A DNA stretch of 64,000 nt from the NCBI RefSeq assembly GCF_900104555.1, contig NZ_FNJU01000001.1:124001-188000 (forward strand), given 5' to 3'. A model generated the notes under the pieces. The model saw only the letters and a program-made list of their open reading frames with translations, did no database searches and had not been told where the DNA came from. Origin of the DNA: Litchfieldia salsa (GTDB lineage Bacteria; Bacillota; Bacilli; Bacillales; Bacillaceae_L). The translations under genes were made by a program, and so were the position numbers. Positions 20,201 to 28,136 of the stretch are shown here, piece after piece. Within the stretch, counting starts at the first letter, position 1; every line of letters begins with the position of its first letter.

Positions 20201-20643
20201 ATGGAGAGAATAGCATCTTCTAATTGATTGTTTAATAAAAGTTGTTCAATTTCCCCATCCATTCCCGGTGTTATACCTATTAGGCCTGTACTATAATGCT
20301 TAAGCCATTTCTTCGGCAAACCCGCCTTGGATTTTGTTTGAACAATGCTACTAATTTTCAGTAGATTACGATAACCTTGCTGATTTTTTGCTAGTAAAAT
20401 CAAAGGACTGGATTGGTCATCTTCATCATTAGTTAATATAGATACGGTTAATCCGATAATAGGCTTAATTCCGTTTTTTCGGCATTCTTTATAGAAATGA
20501 ACGGCTCCATACATAACATTATTGTCAGTTAGAGCCAGAGCTTTATATCCGAATTCTTTCGCTCTCTTTACTAATTCTTCAACACCCACCGAACTTGATA
20601 GTAGACTATACCCACTATTTACTTGAAGGTGTATAAACGACAT
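17266..20643 (-). CDS. dnaE: DNA polymerase III alpha subunit DnaE
   Basis: Replicative polymerase of the DnaE type, in Bacillus thought to extend primers on the lagging strand beside PolC. The 1125-residue protein has an N-terminal PHP domain, a palm with the catalytic aspartates in M-P-D-I-D-I-D-F-P-D and further family blocks (L-L-K-M-D-F-L-G-L-R-N-L-T, Y-R-P-G-P-M), a helix-hairpin-helix region (about 820-870) and an OB fold near 970-1050. No exonuclease domain is inserted, as expected. The ATG follows GAGGAGGG. It precedes the malic enzyme gene, as in B. subtilis. Confidence 0.96.
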   Translation of the reverse strand: MSFIHLQVNSGYSLLSSSVGVEELVKRAKEFGYKALALTDNNVMYGAVHFYKECRKNGIKPIIGLTVSILTNDEDDQSSPLILLAKNQQGYRNLLKISSIVQTKSKAGLPKKWLKHYSTGLIGITPGMDGEIEQLLLNNQLEDAILSITFYKECFEIGDFYLGYQRLGLNEEAELHKQLKILSHGQKIPVVATNHVQYLNKDDKLAFECLVNIRNGTKLSENDRFQLESSESYFKTIHEMVDLFSDSPELLEQTMNIASKCHVEIELGKMALPKYPVPEGEPANEFLARVCLKGLKERYPEPKEEHYDRLTYELSVITKMNFSDYFLIVWDFMEYAHQQGILTGPGRGSAAGSIVAYVLKITDVDPIKHSLLFERFLNPERISMPDIDIDFPDNRRDELIAYVANKYGQLHVAQIITFGTLSARAVLRDVGRVMGISVKEADFIAKQVPSKLGITLQQALKESKGLQEYLQKSEVGKRIFDTSLRLEGLPRHTSTHAAGVVISEKPLTDLIPIQEGHQEVYLTQFSMEILEELGLLKMDFLGLRNLTLIDQILTLIRKNTSKTIDLATIPTDDSNTFSLLSTGDTTGIFQLESSGMRNVLERLRPTELEDIVAVNALYRPGPMENIPVYIDRKHKKEDVIYPHPDLEPILKQTYGVIVYQEQIMQIASMMAGFSLGEADLLRRAVSKKKKEVLDQERVHFVQGCINRGYDRAVADSIYDLIVRFANYGFNRSHAVAYSMIAYQLAYLKANYRTYFTAALLTSAVGNDEKLAQYIREAKQKGINILSPSINKSTYPFLVEKSGIRFSLSAVKGVGVAALRDILAERKKKPFRDLFDFCIRVSMRHVNRRILEALICSGAFDEFKEDRATLLATVDVAIEHAELVHPKDKNQIDLFVDDDDFMIKPKYVNIEPFTQEEKLQFEKEALGFYLSNHPVSTLLNKVNQHVITQIADIVTKESSNLKKTVCVLITTERTIRTKKGEVMAFLTLSDETGDMDAVAFPAVYTRFSKNLKKGEIQFLEGNVEKRDNRTQFIIKSVKTIEEVEPIKENDSNNKLFLKIESNHQQEDLLEDLKSILKKNHGTVAVIVYFEKDQKTIALQREYWVSIEEKTIQQFKNLLGDKNVVVK

Positions 20644-20783
20644 ATCGTTTCCCTCCTCTCAAAAGAGACGGTCTTTTCCTTATTATAGACTTTATAAAAT
20701 CTACAGACAAATTTAGAATTTTGAAACGCTTTTGTAACACCTTGGATTTCAATTCATACTTACTCATGTTTGTCCATATACAT

Positions 20784-20816
20784 TAGAAAAGCGCAAAGCG
20801 CTGGAGCTAGACACCA
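20784..20816 (+). repeat. Family B repeat, collapsed copy
   Basis: The left end GAAAAGCGC is joined almost directly to the right end AGCGCTGGAGCTAGACACC; the whole core is missing. The flank after it (AAAACTAAATGCG, TTTATATTC) still resembles the extended right flank of the full copies. It lies between dnaE and ytrH. Confidence 0.75.
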
Positions 20817-20869
20817 AAACTAAATGCGAATTTATATTCTTTTTATAAATCAAGAAGGGGTGATTACGG

Positions 20870-21208
20870 TTGGAAATAAAAGAAGCTTTTTTTCCAGCAT
20901 TTATTCATAGTTATTTTATTGCATTAGGTGTGTTATTAGGAGGTTGCCTCATAGGTGGGATTGGTGCATTTATTGCGGGAGAACCTCCACTAACTGAAAT
21001 ATTCAGAATGGCGAATAAATTAAAAATATGGGCATTAGTTGCTGCTATTGGAGGTACCTTCGACGCGTTTAATAGTTTTGAAAGAGGCATCCTGAATGGA
21101 CAGACAAAGGATTTATTTAAGCAATTTCTACTCATTGTATCCGCAATGGGTGGCGCACAATCTGGTTGGACCATTATTGTATGGCTTACACAGGAGCATA
21201 TATCATAA
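20870..21208 (+). CDS. ytrH: Sporulation membrane protein YtrH
   Basis: A 112-residue membrane protein of the YtrH family, made in the mother cell during sporulation in B. subtilis. Hydrophobic segments span about 12-36, 50-66 and 82-105, with glycine-rich G-V-L-L-G-G-C-L-I-G-G-I-G. The start is TTG with GAAGGGG about 9 nt upstream. Its stop overlaps the start of ytrI (TAATG), indicating coupled translation. I did not find a convincing sigma-E promoter upstream. Confidence 0.92.
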   Translation: MEIKEAFFPAFIHSYFIALGVLLGGCLIGGIGAFIAGEPPLTEIFRMANKLKIWALVAAIGGTFDAFNSFERGILNGQTKDLFKQFLLIVSAMGGAQSGWTIIVWLTQEHIS

Positions 21209-21711
21209 TGAGAATTCCGCCATTATATCAAAGACCTAGTTGGCAAAGATTTTTTGCAGGAGTTGTCGTCGGAGCATTAATTAGTTGGTTTGTATTTCTT
21301 TTTCAATATGGAGTATTTCAGGAAAAGCAAGTAAAAACTATTACAAAACAACAAGACCGCATTACAAATCTCGAACAACATTTAGATACACTAATGGAAA
21401 ACAATACGAAATTAAATGAGGAAAATAAATCAAAACTTAAAATACAAGACTTTAAAGTGGAAATAGTCGATCATAAGAAATATAATTTAGCTCCTTTAAC
21501 ACTTCACAATTTGACTGATGAGGTTGTGAAAGATCTTAATCATTTAATAGCAATGGATGTTGAGAGCTTATCGAAAAATAAAGAACTTCTTCGAAAGGCA
21601 ATTGAAAATAAACACTATCCGGCAGATGATAAGATATACAAACTTAAAATCTATGCGGTTTATTTTGATACAACTCTTGAACTATCACTTAAAATTGAAT
21701 TAGTTCGATAA
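21208..21711 (+). CDS. ytrI: Sporulation membrane protein YtrI
   Basis: A 167-residue single-pass membrane protein: a short basic N-terminus (M-R-I-P-P-L-Y-Q-R-P-S-W), a membrane segment at about 17-37, then a coiled coil (about 45-80) and an outside domain. The ATG at 21208 gives the same length as B. subtilis YtrI and overlaps the ytrH stop. AGGAG lies about 11 nt upstream. YtrH and YtrI are needed together for normal sporulation in B. subtilis; the molecular role is unclear. Confidence 0.92.
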   Translation: MRIPPLYQRPSWQRFFAGVVVGALISWFVFLFQYGVFQEKQVKTITKQQDRITNLEQHLDTLMENNTKLNEENKSKLKIQDFKVEIVDHKKYNLAPLTLHNLTDEVVKDLNHLIAMDVESLSKNKELLRKAIENKHYPADDKIYKLKIYAVYFDTTLELSLKIELVR

Positions 21712-21759
21712 GTTGGAGTTAAGTATATCCTTCAATTGCCGTAAAAAAGCTTTTTAAAA

Positions 21760-21799
21760 AAAGTGCCGTTTCCTTTCTTAAAAGGGGAAACGGCACTTT
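21760..21799 (-). terminator. Terminator of nrnA
   Basis: Perfect 14-bp stem AAAGTGCCGTTTCC / GGAAACGGCACTTT followed on the minus strand by TTTTTAAAAAGC. The plus-strand side has no T-run, so it serves mainly nrnA, though it may also block readthrough from ytrI. Confidence 0.85.
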
Positions 21800-21808
21800 A
21801 ATCGGCAT

Positions 21809-22744
21809 TTATTTTTGACAAAGCTTGTTCAAATCCTCAACTAAAGGATGAACCTCGTCCCATGAGTGGATAGATGCTCCTGCAGCAAGAGGATGCCCAC
21901 CCCCACCATATTTCTGGGCAATTTTGTTAATAACAGGTCCTTTTGAACGGAGTCTTACTCTAATCTGATCTTCCTCCTCAACAAAGAATACCCATGCTTC
22001 AATACCATCTATGTTTCCTAAGATTCTAACTAGTTGTGATGCATCAGATGGACTGACATCAAATTTTTGTAGAATCTCATTAGAAATACTCATTGATGCC
22101 ACACCATGTTCTGTAATGTTGAAATTTTGTAAAACATATCCGCTTAATCTTGAAACGTTTTGCTTCGTATTATATAAGTTCTCATAGATTTCTGGGAAAG
22201 AGAAATCATGGCTGACTAGTTCTCCAGCATATGTAAACGTCCTCGGGTTTGTACTCGGAAACAGGAATCTTCCAGTATCACCAATGATACCTGCATAGAT
22301 CAATCTAGCTGCCTCTTTGGTTAGAGTAAGTCCATTGTCCTTCCCGTGTAAGTAAAGTTCATAAATCAATTCACTTGTTGAGCTTGAACTAGTATCAACC
22401 CACATTAAGTCTCCATAGGGGTCTTCATTTGGATGATGATCGATCTTAATCACTTTATCAGCCAATGTATATCGTTGGTCACAAACTCTCTCTTGATTTG
22501 CTGTATCACATACAATCGCCAAAGCACCCTTATAAGTAGAATCTGGAATAGTATCCATTTGATAGAGAAATTCTAGTGTTTCCTCCCCTTTCCCCACTAC
22601 GAAAATACTTTTATTTGGAAAAGTTGCTTTTAAAAGCTCAGCCAAACCACACTGTGAACCGTAAGCATCAGGGTCTGGTCTTACATGACGATGAATTATC
22701 ACCGTATTGTATTGCTTGATCAAACTAATTATTTGTTCCTTCAA
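21809..22744 (-). CDS. nrnA: Bifunctional nanoRNase/pAp phosphatase NrnA
   Basis: DHH/DHHA1 phosphoesterase of 311 residues that degrades very short RNA and removes 3'-phosphate from phosphoadenosine phosphate. Visible motifs: H-R-H-V-R-P-D-P-D-A-Y-G-S-Q, C-D-T-A-N, the DHH signature I-D-H-H-P-N-E-D, Y-A-G-I-I-G-D-T-G-R-F and the C-terminal G-G-G-G-H-P-L-A-A-G. The ATG lies just upstream of a well-conserved N-terminus. It is convergent with ytrI. Confidence 0.95.
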   Translation of the reverse strand: MKEQIISLIKQYNTVIIHRHVRPDPDAYGSQCGLAELLKATFPNKSIFVVGKGEETLEFLYQMDTIPDSTYKGALAIVCDTANQERVCDQRYTLADKVIKIDHHPNEDPYGDLMWVDTSSSSTSELIYELYLHGKDNGLTLTKEAARLIYAGIIGDTGRFLFPSTNPRTFTYAGELVSHDFSFPEIYENLYNTKQNVSRLSGYVLQNFNITEHGVASMSISNEILQKFDVSPSDASQLVRILGNIDGIEAWVFFVEEEDQIRVRLRSKGPVINKIAQKYGGGGHPLAAGASIHSWDEVHPLVEDLNKLCQK

Positions 22745-22893
22745 TGAGAGTCACCTTCTTGTTCTTTCTTTATTCAATATCTTTATATTATCATCATCAA
22801 TCTTGAATTACTAAAGTAGAGTGTTGTTTCACTAGATTATTTCTACAATAATGAGTAAAATAGAATTATGTAATATGTAATGGAGGATTAAAA

Positions 22894-23187
22894 ATGCCAG
22901 TACTTGTTGTGCTTATTGTTATTACTTTCGCTTTTTATATTTTTTATAAAGCAAGATATTTTCAAAGTAAACGACCAATCGAAAAACAATGGATTTCTTC
23001 AAAGTCTAGTATAGCTCTAGGACTTTTTGTTGCATTTTTTGCAATAAACACCGTTTTTCTACATCAATCAACCGTATCATATGTGATTAGTGCAGTTCTA
23101 TTTCTTGTTGGTGGTGGAAGTGCATATGCTGGAATTAGAGCATATAAGTATTTTTTACCTTTGGTAATTGAAGAAGCAAAAGAATAA
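22894..23187 (+). CDS. ytpI: YtpI-like membrane protein
   Basis: A 97-residue membrane protein with three hydrophobic segments (about 2-18, 37-54, 60-80). Its place between nrnA and ytoI is that of B. subtilis ytpI, and the start M-P-V-L-V-V-L-I-V fits. Function is unknown. TGGAGG precedes the ATG. It has its own terminator. Confidence 0.82.
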   Translation: MPVLVVLIVITFAFYIFYKARYFQSKRPIEKQWISSKSSIALGLFVAFFAINTVFLHQSTVSYVISAVLFLVGGGSAYAGIRAYKYFLPLVIEEAKE

Positions 23188-23191
23188 TAAG

Positions 23192-23220
23192 TGGGGATGC
23201 CTCATGCATCCCCCTTTTTT
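23192..23220 (+). terminator. Terminator of ytpI
   Basis: GGGGATGC / GCATCCCC stem with a 5-nt loop, then CTTTTTT. Confidence 0.92.
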
Positions 23221-23259
23221 ACAAGATAAGAAAGTTTAAAAAATTGCACTCAGTTTTAT

Positions 23260-23380
23260 TGTCTAGCTCCAGCGCCTAGCCCCTCGGGGTCATAAGTCAA
23301 ATCACTTCAGAAATCAAGATTTCCTGCGTGATTCGTCTTATGCCTGTCGGGGGCTGAACGAGGCGCCTCCGCTTTTCTTA
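23260..23380 (-). repeat. Family B repeat, copy 2
   Basis: Same element as at 9484, on the minus strand. It is followed directly by a nearly identical copy. Arms AGCCCC/GGGGCT and CATAAG/CTTATG are intact. Confidence 0.88.
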
Positions 23381-23381
23381 T

Positions 23382-23501
23382 TGTCTAGCTCCAGCGCCTA
23401 GCCCCTCGGGGTCATAAGTCAAATCACTTCAGAAATCAAGATTTCCTGCGTGATTCGTCTTATGCCTGTCGGGGCTGAACGAGGCGCCTCCGCTTTTCTT
23501 A
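23382..23501 (-). repeat. Family B repeat, copy 3 (tandem with copy 2)
   Basis: Nearly identical to the preceding unit, differing mainly by one G in the GGGGG tract. The last bases of the element (TAAGAAAAGCG read on the minus strand) supply the TAA stop codon of ytoI. Confidence 0.88.
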
Positions 23502-24815
23502 TCGATCAATTAATTGAACCATCATCATTGCTTTTCCTACAACAATTCCTTCATTAAAAACCTCTACATCCACTTTACCGAACTTTCTACCAACTTCTAA
23601 GACTTTAGGTTTGATGTCAATTATACTATCAATTTGTACTGGTTTTATGAAATAGATGGTGATATTTTCTACCACTAAATCACCTTTTTTATAGGATCTA
23701 AGCACTCGGTTAGCGGCTTCTGTAACAATCGTCGTAAAAACTCCGTATGAAATGGTTCCCAAATAATTGGTCATTTGAGGAGTTACTCCACATCGATACA
23801 AAACTTCGCCTTTTATATCTGAATGTATTTCCTCAAACTGATTCGTAATGATATCTTCAATCGTATCACCAACCTGTGGTTGACGGCCGATCATTTGAAG
23901 CGCCTTTAATACATCTTGACGGCTAATAATGCCTTGCAATTTATTACTCTGATTGACAACAGGGAGAACTTCTATCCCCTCCCAAACCATCATATGTGAT
24001 GCAGAGGCAACTGAAGTCTTTTCATTAACAGTCATGGGTTGTTTAGTCATTAGCTTATCAATAGGTAATGATCGTTCTCGACCCATTACATCTTTGGAAG
24101 TGACCATTCCGACTACTTTCATTTGAGAATCAACAACCGGAAATCTACTGTGGCCTGTCTCATAATTATGTTTATGCCACTCTTCTATTGTATCTGTGTT
24201 CTTAAGGTGAATCGTTCGATCTAGTGGTGTCAGAATATCTTCTACTAAAACAATTTCCTTTTTTATTAACTGATCATAGATGGCACGATTTATCATTGTT
24301 GCAACAGTAAAAGTATCATAGCTCGTTGAAATAATCGGGAGTTCAACTTCATTTGCTAGCTTCTTCACTTGCTCTTCTGTGTCAAATCCCCCGGTTATTA
24401 AAACAGCTGCTCCAGTATTTAAAGCATTTTCATGAGCTCTTATACGATTTCCGACAATTAGAAGATTTCCAGCACCAGTATATCTCATCATTGCATCAAT
24501 CTTCATTGCGCCTATAACAAATTTATTTAGTGTTTTATGTAGACCTGTTCTACCACCTAGAACTTGGCCATCGACAATGTTGACTACTTCTGCATATGTT
24601 AACTTCTCAAAATTTTCTTTCTTTTTACGTTCTATACGAATTGTACCGACTCGTTCAATGGTACTAACGTAGCCTTTATTTTCCGCTTCTTTAATTGCTC
24701 GGTAAGCAGTTCCTTCACTAACTCCCATGTCCTTTGCAATTTGTCGAACTGATATTTTTTCACCAACAGGCAGTTCATCAATATATTGTAAAATTTGCTC
24801 ATGCTTTGTTGCCAA
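23499..24815 (-). CDS. ytoI: HTH-DRTGG-CBS-hotdog regulator YtoI
   Basis: A multidomain cytoplasmic protein of about 438 residues. It has an N-terminal winged helix (about 1-65), a DRTGG domain (about 75-185), a pair of CBS domains (about 190-310) and a C-terminal thioesterase-like hot-dog domain (about 325-435). The CBS pair suggests adenosine-nucleotide sensing; the ligand and targets are unknown. I place the start at TTG 24815 (L-A-T-K-H-E-Q) because AGAGGGTG then has normal spacing; a GTG three codons upstream lies inside that site. The stop codon comes from a family B repeat. Confidence 0.88.
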   Translation of the reverse strand: MATKHEQILQYIDELPVGEKISVRQIAKDMGVSEGTAYRAIKEAENKGYVSTIERVGTIRIERKKKENFEKLTYAEVVNIVDGQVLGGRTGLHKTLNKFVIGAMKIDAMMRYTGAGNLLIVGNRIRAHENALNTGAAVLITGGFDTEEQVKKLANEVELPIISTSYDTFTVATMINRAIYDQLIKKEIVLVEDILTPLDRTIHLKNTDTIEEWHKHNYETGHSRFPVVDSQMKVVGMVTSKDVMGRERSLPIDKLMTKQPMTVNEKTSVASASHMMVWEGIEVLPVVNQSNKLQGIISRQDVLKALQMIGRQPQVGDTIEDIITNQFEEIHSDIKGEVLYRCGVTPQMTNYLGTISYGVFTTIVTEAANRVLRSYKKGDLVVENITIYFIKPVQIDSIIDIKPKVLEVGRKFGKVDVEVFNEGIVVGKAMMMVQLIDR

Positions 24816-24929
24816 GCGCTTCACCCTCTAGTCGTTCTATTTCACAAGACCTAATGTATATGTCCATTTTGATATAGTTCCTATTATAATGGTGAGCGTC
24901 GCTTTATTCAATCAAAGCTTCCCTTGGTA

Positions 24930-25181
24930 TTATTGATACTGACGTATTCTACGTTTAATTTGTGACTTTTGTTCAATTGATTGCAAGTTAGTCTTTTTCT
25001 TTTGTTGAGTACTATATAATAACCCGACCAAATTTCCACCTACTACAATGGCCGCAAATCCTAGCCAAGCAATTGAAAAAACCCCCTGTAATCCACCAGC
25101 TTCAATCGATAAATTAGGTATACCGTAATACAATAACAATCCGCAAATTAATAAACATAGAATCATCCTATTTTTCATCAT
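24930..25181 (-). CDS. Small membrane protein, function unknown
   Basis: An 83-residue protein with two hydrophobic segments (about 5-20 and 30-53) and a basic, Gln/Lys/Arg-rich tail (about 58-83). Two adjacent ATG codons follow GGGAGGA; the longer frame upstream has no ribosome site and was trimmed. It is about 110 nt downstream of ytkL on the same strand. I do not recognise the family. The topology suggests a small inner-membrane protein with a cytoplasmic basic tail. Confidence 0.7.
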   Translation of the reverse strand: MMKNRMILCLLICGLLLYYGIPNLSIEAGGLQGVFSIAWLGFAAIVVGGNLVGLLYSTQQKKKTNLQSIEQKSQIKRRIRQYQ

Positions 25182-25292
25182 TATTCCTCCCTCAGATATC
25201 ATAGCTTGGTTCATTTTATGCACAGAACAATCAAAACATACGTATCTAAGAGAATGCGTATAAAAGAAGGAGTAAAAACAACCCAACGGTAA

Positions 25293-25979
25293 TTATACTA
25301 ATTCTATTGAATCACCTGGCAGTAAAATTTTACCCACTCCCGGCTTCAACCTTTCAACAAACTCATTTGGATTCTGTTCGATGATTGGAAATGTATTGTA
25401 GTGGATAGGAACCACCATTTTCGCCCCTAGCCAATCTGCAGCAATACTTGCATCCACAGGTCCCATTGTATAATTATCGCCAATTGGTAAAAAGGCTAGG
25501 TCAATTGTATTAAGCTCACCAATTAATTTCATATCAGAGAATAACGCAGTATCACCTGCATGATAGATTGATTTCCCTTGGGCACTAAACAGGATTCCTG
25601 CCGGCATTCCTGTATAGATAATCTCCTTCGTTTCAGCTACAGTATAACTTGAACCATGGAAGGCTTGTGTTAACTTTACCGTCCCGAAATCAAACCTATG
25701 TGTACCACCAATATGCATTGGATGACACCTCACTCCTTGCCACCCTAAATAAGTGGCTAGCTCATCTGGAGCAACAACAAGTGCATCATTTCGTTTTGCA
25801 AGTGCTACGGTATCACCCACATGATCGTTGTGACCATGGGTCAATAAAATCACATCGACTTTTTCTTCTTCAGCTTTAAGATCTGTTTGTCCATTTCCAG
25901 TTATAAAAGGATCAATCATAATTGTCTTACCTGATGTAACGATTTTAACAACCGAATGTCCGTGAAAGGATACTTTCAT
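25293..25979 (-). CDS. ytkL: Metal-dependent hydrolase YtkL (UPF0173)
   Basis: A 228-residue metallo-beta-lactamase-fold hydrolase. The zinc motif is [12 protein letters not shown]; further ligands are likely His in M-H-I-G-G-T-H-R, Asp in Y-H-A-G-D-T-A-L-F and the C-terminal V-P-I-H-Y-N-T-F. This is the UPF0173 family, whose substrate is not established. The ATG follows GGGAG at 8 nt. A family A repeat lies upstream. Confidence 0.93.
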   Translation of the reverse strand: MKVSFHGHSVVKIVTSGKTIMIDPFITGNGQTDLKAEEEKVDVILLTHGHNDHVGDTVALAKRNDALVVAPDELATYLGWQGVRCHPMHIGGTHRFDFGTVKLTQAFHGSSYTVAETKEIIYTGMPAGILFSAQGKSIYHAGDTALFSDMKLIGELNTIDLAFLPIGDNYTMGPVDASIAADWLGAKMVVPIHYNTFPIIEQNPNEFVERLKPGVGKILLPGDSIELV

Positions 25980-26009
25980 ATATAAATCACTCCCGTTTAA
26001 GATTTCTTT

Positions 26010-26232
26010 TTAGACTGTTTTCTCAAAGGTTGTTGTTTTAGACATATAATATTAAAACCGTAGTAACAAGCAGGATGAATACACGTAGACTCCTGTGGGA
26101 CCAATGGCCAAAGTGAGACCCCACAGGAGCATTATCGACGAGGAGGCTCACTTGTCACCCACCGGACGCGGAGTGTATTCAGCCTGCGGCTTTTAAAAAG
26201 CAACAATCAATACGAAAACAGCTTATTTCTAT
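26010..26232. repeat. Family A dispersed repeat, copy 2
   Basis: Inverted relative to the copy at 2960. The perfect CTCCTGTGGG / CCCACAGGAG stem and the GAATACAC/GTGTATTC arms are kept. Weaker similarity extends outward (TTGTTTTAGACAT on the left, AATACGAAAACAGC on the right). It fills most of the gap between ytkL and the M24 peptidase gene. Confidence 0.82.
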
Positions 26233-26371
26233 GACTATTTTAAAAATAAGATAAACATTCGTTCTTCTTTACTCATCTTTTCCCATAAAAAAAATCTCCA
26301 AACATAAGGTGATAATGTTTACTTTATTAAGTAGAGTTGCTAATCTATCATTAAAAGAAAGGGTGAAACAT

Positions 26372-27469
26372 TTGAATCATCGTTTAGAAAAAACTGCAGA
26401 CTGGTTAAAAGAAAAAGACATATCTTTTTGTATGTTAACATCAACCCCAAATGTATTTTACTTATCTGGATTTTACACAGAACCTCATGAAAGGCTCTTG
26501 GCTATGTTTGTTTTTCCAGAAGAAGAACCATTTTTGGTTTGTCCAGCAATGGAAATTTCCCAAGCAAGAGCAAGCGGATGGGAATATGAGGTTGTTGGAT
26601 TTAGTGATACGGATGACCCGTGGGAGTTAATTAAAATTGCACTCACAAAGAGGAACCTTAATGTTTCAACGATCGCGATCGAAAAAGAACATTTGAATAT
26701 TGAAAGATATGAAAAACTCAAATCACTTTATGCTAATACTTCATTTGTGTCTGCTGAGGAAAAACTACATACGTTAAGAATGATAAAGGATGAGCAAGAA
26801 GCAGCGATTTTAAGAGAGGCAGCAAAATTAGCAGATTACGGAGTAGAGGTTGGAGTTAACGCACTCGCTAAAGGGAAAGCAGAACTAGATATTTTAGGTG
26901 AAATCGAATTTGAATTAAAGAGAAAAGGAATTCGCCAAATGTCATTTGATACAATGGTTTTGACAGGCCTTAAAACAGCAAGCCCCCACGGGAAACCTGG
27001 GCTAGAAAAAATTGCTGATGGACACTTAGTTTTGTTTGATCTGGGAGTGGTTTTAGATGGGTATTGTTCTGATATTACAAGAACTGTAGCATTCGGAAGA
27101 ATTGATGAAAGACAAAAGGAAATCTACGATACCGTATTAAAGGCTCAGAAAAATGCGATTTCAACATGTAAACCTGGAATTGCAATAGGAGAAATTGATA
27201 TTGCAGCACGTTCTATCATTACCCAAGCAGGGTTTGGGGACTATTTCACACACCGCGTAGGTCACGGACTTGGAATTAATGTACACGAGTTTCCATCATT
27301 AAATAGTACAAACGCCATGCTACTACAAACTGGAATGGCCTTTACAATAGAGCCAGGTATATATCTGGATGGAGTAGGTGGCGTTAGAATTGAAGACGAT
27401 TTAATGATTACTAATTCTAGTGTCGAAGTTCTTACAAACTATCCAAAAGAATTACAAATTATTAAATAA
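26372..27469 (+). CDS. M24-family Xaa-Pro peptidase
   Basis: Metallopeptidase of the pita-bread (M24) fold, likely an Xaa-Pro dipeptidase or aminopeptidase. An N-terminal creatinase-like domain (about 1-125) precedes the catalytic domain with metal ligands D in V-L-F-D-L-G-V-V, D in G-Y-C-S-D-I-T-R-T, H in H-R-V-G-H-G-L-G, E in T-I-E-P-G-I-Y and E in V-R-I-E-D-D. I chose TTG 26372 (M-N-H-R-L-E-K), about 7 nt after AAAGGGTG. The frame is open to ATG codons at 26309 and 26315, but that extension looks unlike the family. Substrate range cannot be read from sequence. Confidence 0.88.
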   Translation: MNHRLEKTADWLKEKDISFCMLTSTPNVFYLSGFYTEPHERLLAMFVFPEEEPFLVCPAMEISQARASGWEYEVVGFSDTDDPWELIKIALTKRNLNVSTIAIEKEHLNIERYEKLKSLYANTSFVSAEEKLHTLRMIKDEQEAAILREAAKLADYGVEVGVNALAKGKAELDILGEIEFELKRKGIRQMSFDTMVLTGLKTASPHGKPGLEKIADGHLVLFDLGVVLDGYCSDITRTVAFGRIDERQKEIYDTVLKAQKNAISTCKPGIAIGEIDIAARSIITQAGFGDYFTHRVGHGLGINVHEFPSLNSTNAMLLQTGMAFTIEPGIYLDGVGGVRIEDDLMITNSSVEVLTNYPKELQIIK

Positions 27470-27482
27470 TATTGTCTTTTAC

Positions 27483-27520
27483 AGAGTAGAACATATTCTT
27501 TAGCTTCTACTCTTTTTTCT
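27483..27520 (+). terminator. Terminator of the M24 peptidase gene
   Basis: AGAGTAGAA / TTCTACTCT stem with a 13-nt loop, then TTTTTCT. Confidence 0.85.
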
Positions 27521-27522
27521 AT

Positions 27523-27765
27523 TTATTGAAGTCTTTTCGAATAAATCCCAACAGCAATGCTTTCAATATAAGGTTTAACTTTCCCATTACGTGATTGTAT
27601 TCGGCTGAGTGATTCCACGATCTTTGCTTGCTCTTTATTACAAGCAACCAACTCCACCTCTGAGAATAAGGTTTTTATATCCGTCATATAAGTCGTCTTA
27701 TCTATTTTAAATTTAATTTTTTCATCTTGGATTGGTTCAATTAAGCTCATGATCTCATGTTTCAT
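27523..27765 (-). CDS. Small hypothetical protein
   Basis: An 80-residue soluble protein without Cys-rich or membrane segments, in an alternating charged/hydrophobic pattern (K-I-K-F-K-I-D-K-T near the start, K-V-K-P-Y-I-E-S-I near the end). The ATG at 27765 has AAGGGG 9 nt upstream. An ATG six codons earlier includes that site in its coding sequence. I do not recognise it. It is convergent with the M24 peptidase gene and downstream of ald with a 370-nt gap. Confidence 0.55.
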   Translation of the reverse strand: MKHEIMSLIEPIQDEKIKFKIDKTTYMTDIKTLFSEVELVACNKEQAKIVESLSRIQSRNGKVKPYIESIAVGIYSKRLQ

Positions 27766-28136
27766 TTCTAATAACCCCTTCATTGGTTGTTAAACACTTC
27801 TCTTCACTTATTATCCCTTACTTCCACGAAGATATATATCACCAATTTATCCTATATTATAATTTCCATCCTCTCCTGGATAGGAGTTAAGTACTATAAA
27901 TCAATCATAAAATGAAATAGGTAATGAATGGGAAAGAATTTATTTACACTAATTTCCCTTATAATCCAGAAGTGAGAAAAACTACACATAGAGTTGAAGA
28001 CAATAAGAAGAGTTTTGCTTTAAGAAATAAAGAGGAATTTTACTAATGATCGGAACACAAGATACGTACTTCCTGCGGAGGATATCCCTTAAAAGTTCGC
28101 ATCTGTAGTTCCTTTCCTAGTAAATAGCAGTATTTA
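27766..28136. other. Intergenic stretch between the small hypothetical gene and ald
   Basis: No supported gene. AT-rich, with a short CTCCT-GGAT-AGGAG hairpin near 27890 and, at its end (28116-28141), a 10-bp inverted repeat CCTAGTAAAT / ATTTACTAGG that contains the ald stop codon. That repeat has no T-run, so it is at best a weak ald terminator. Confidence 0.5.
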
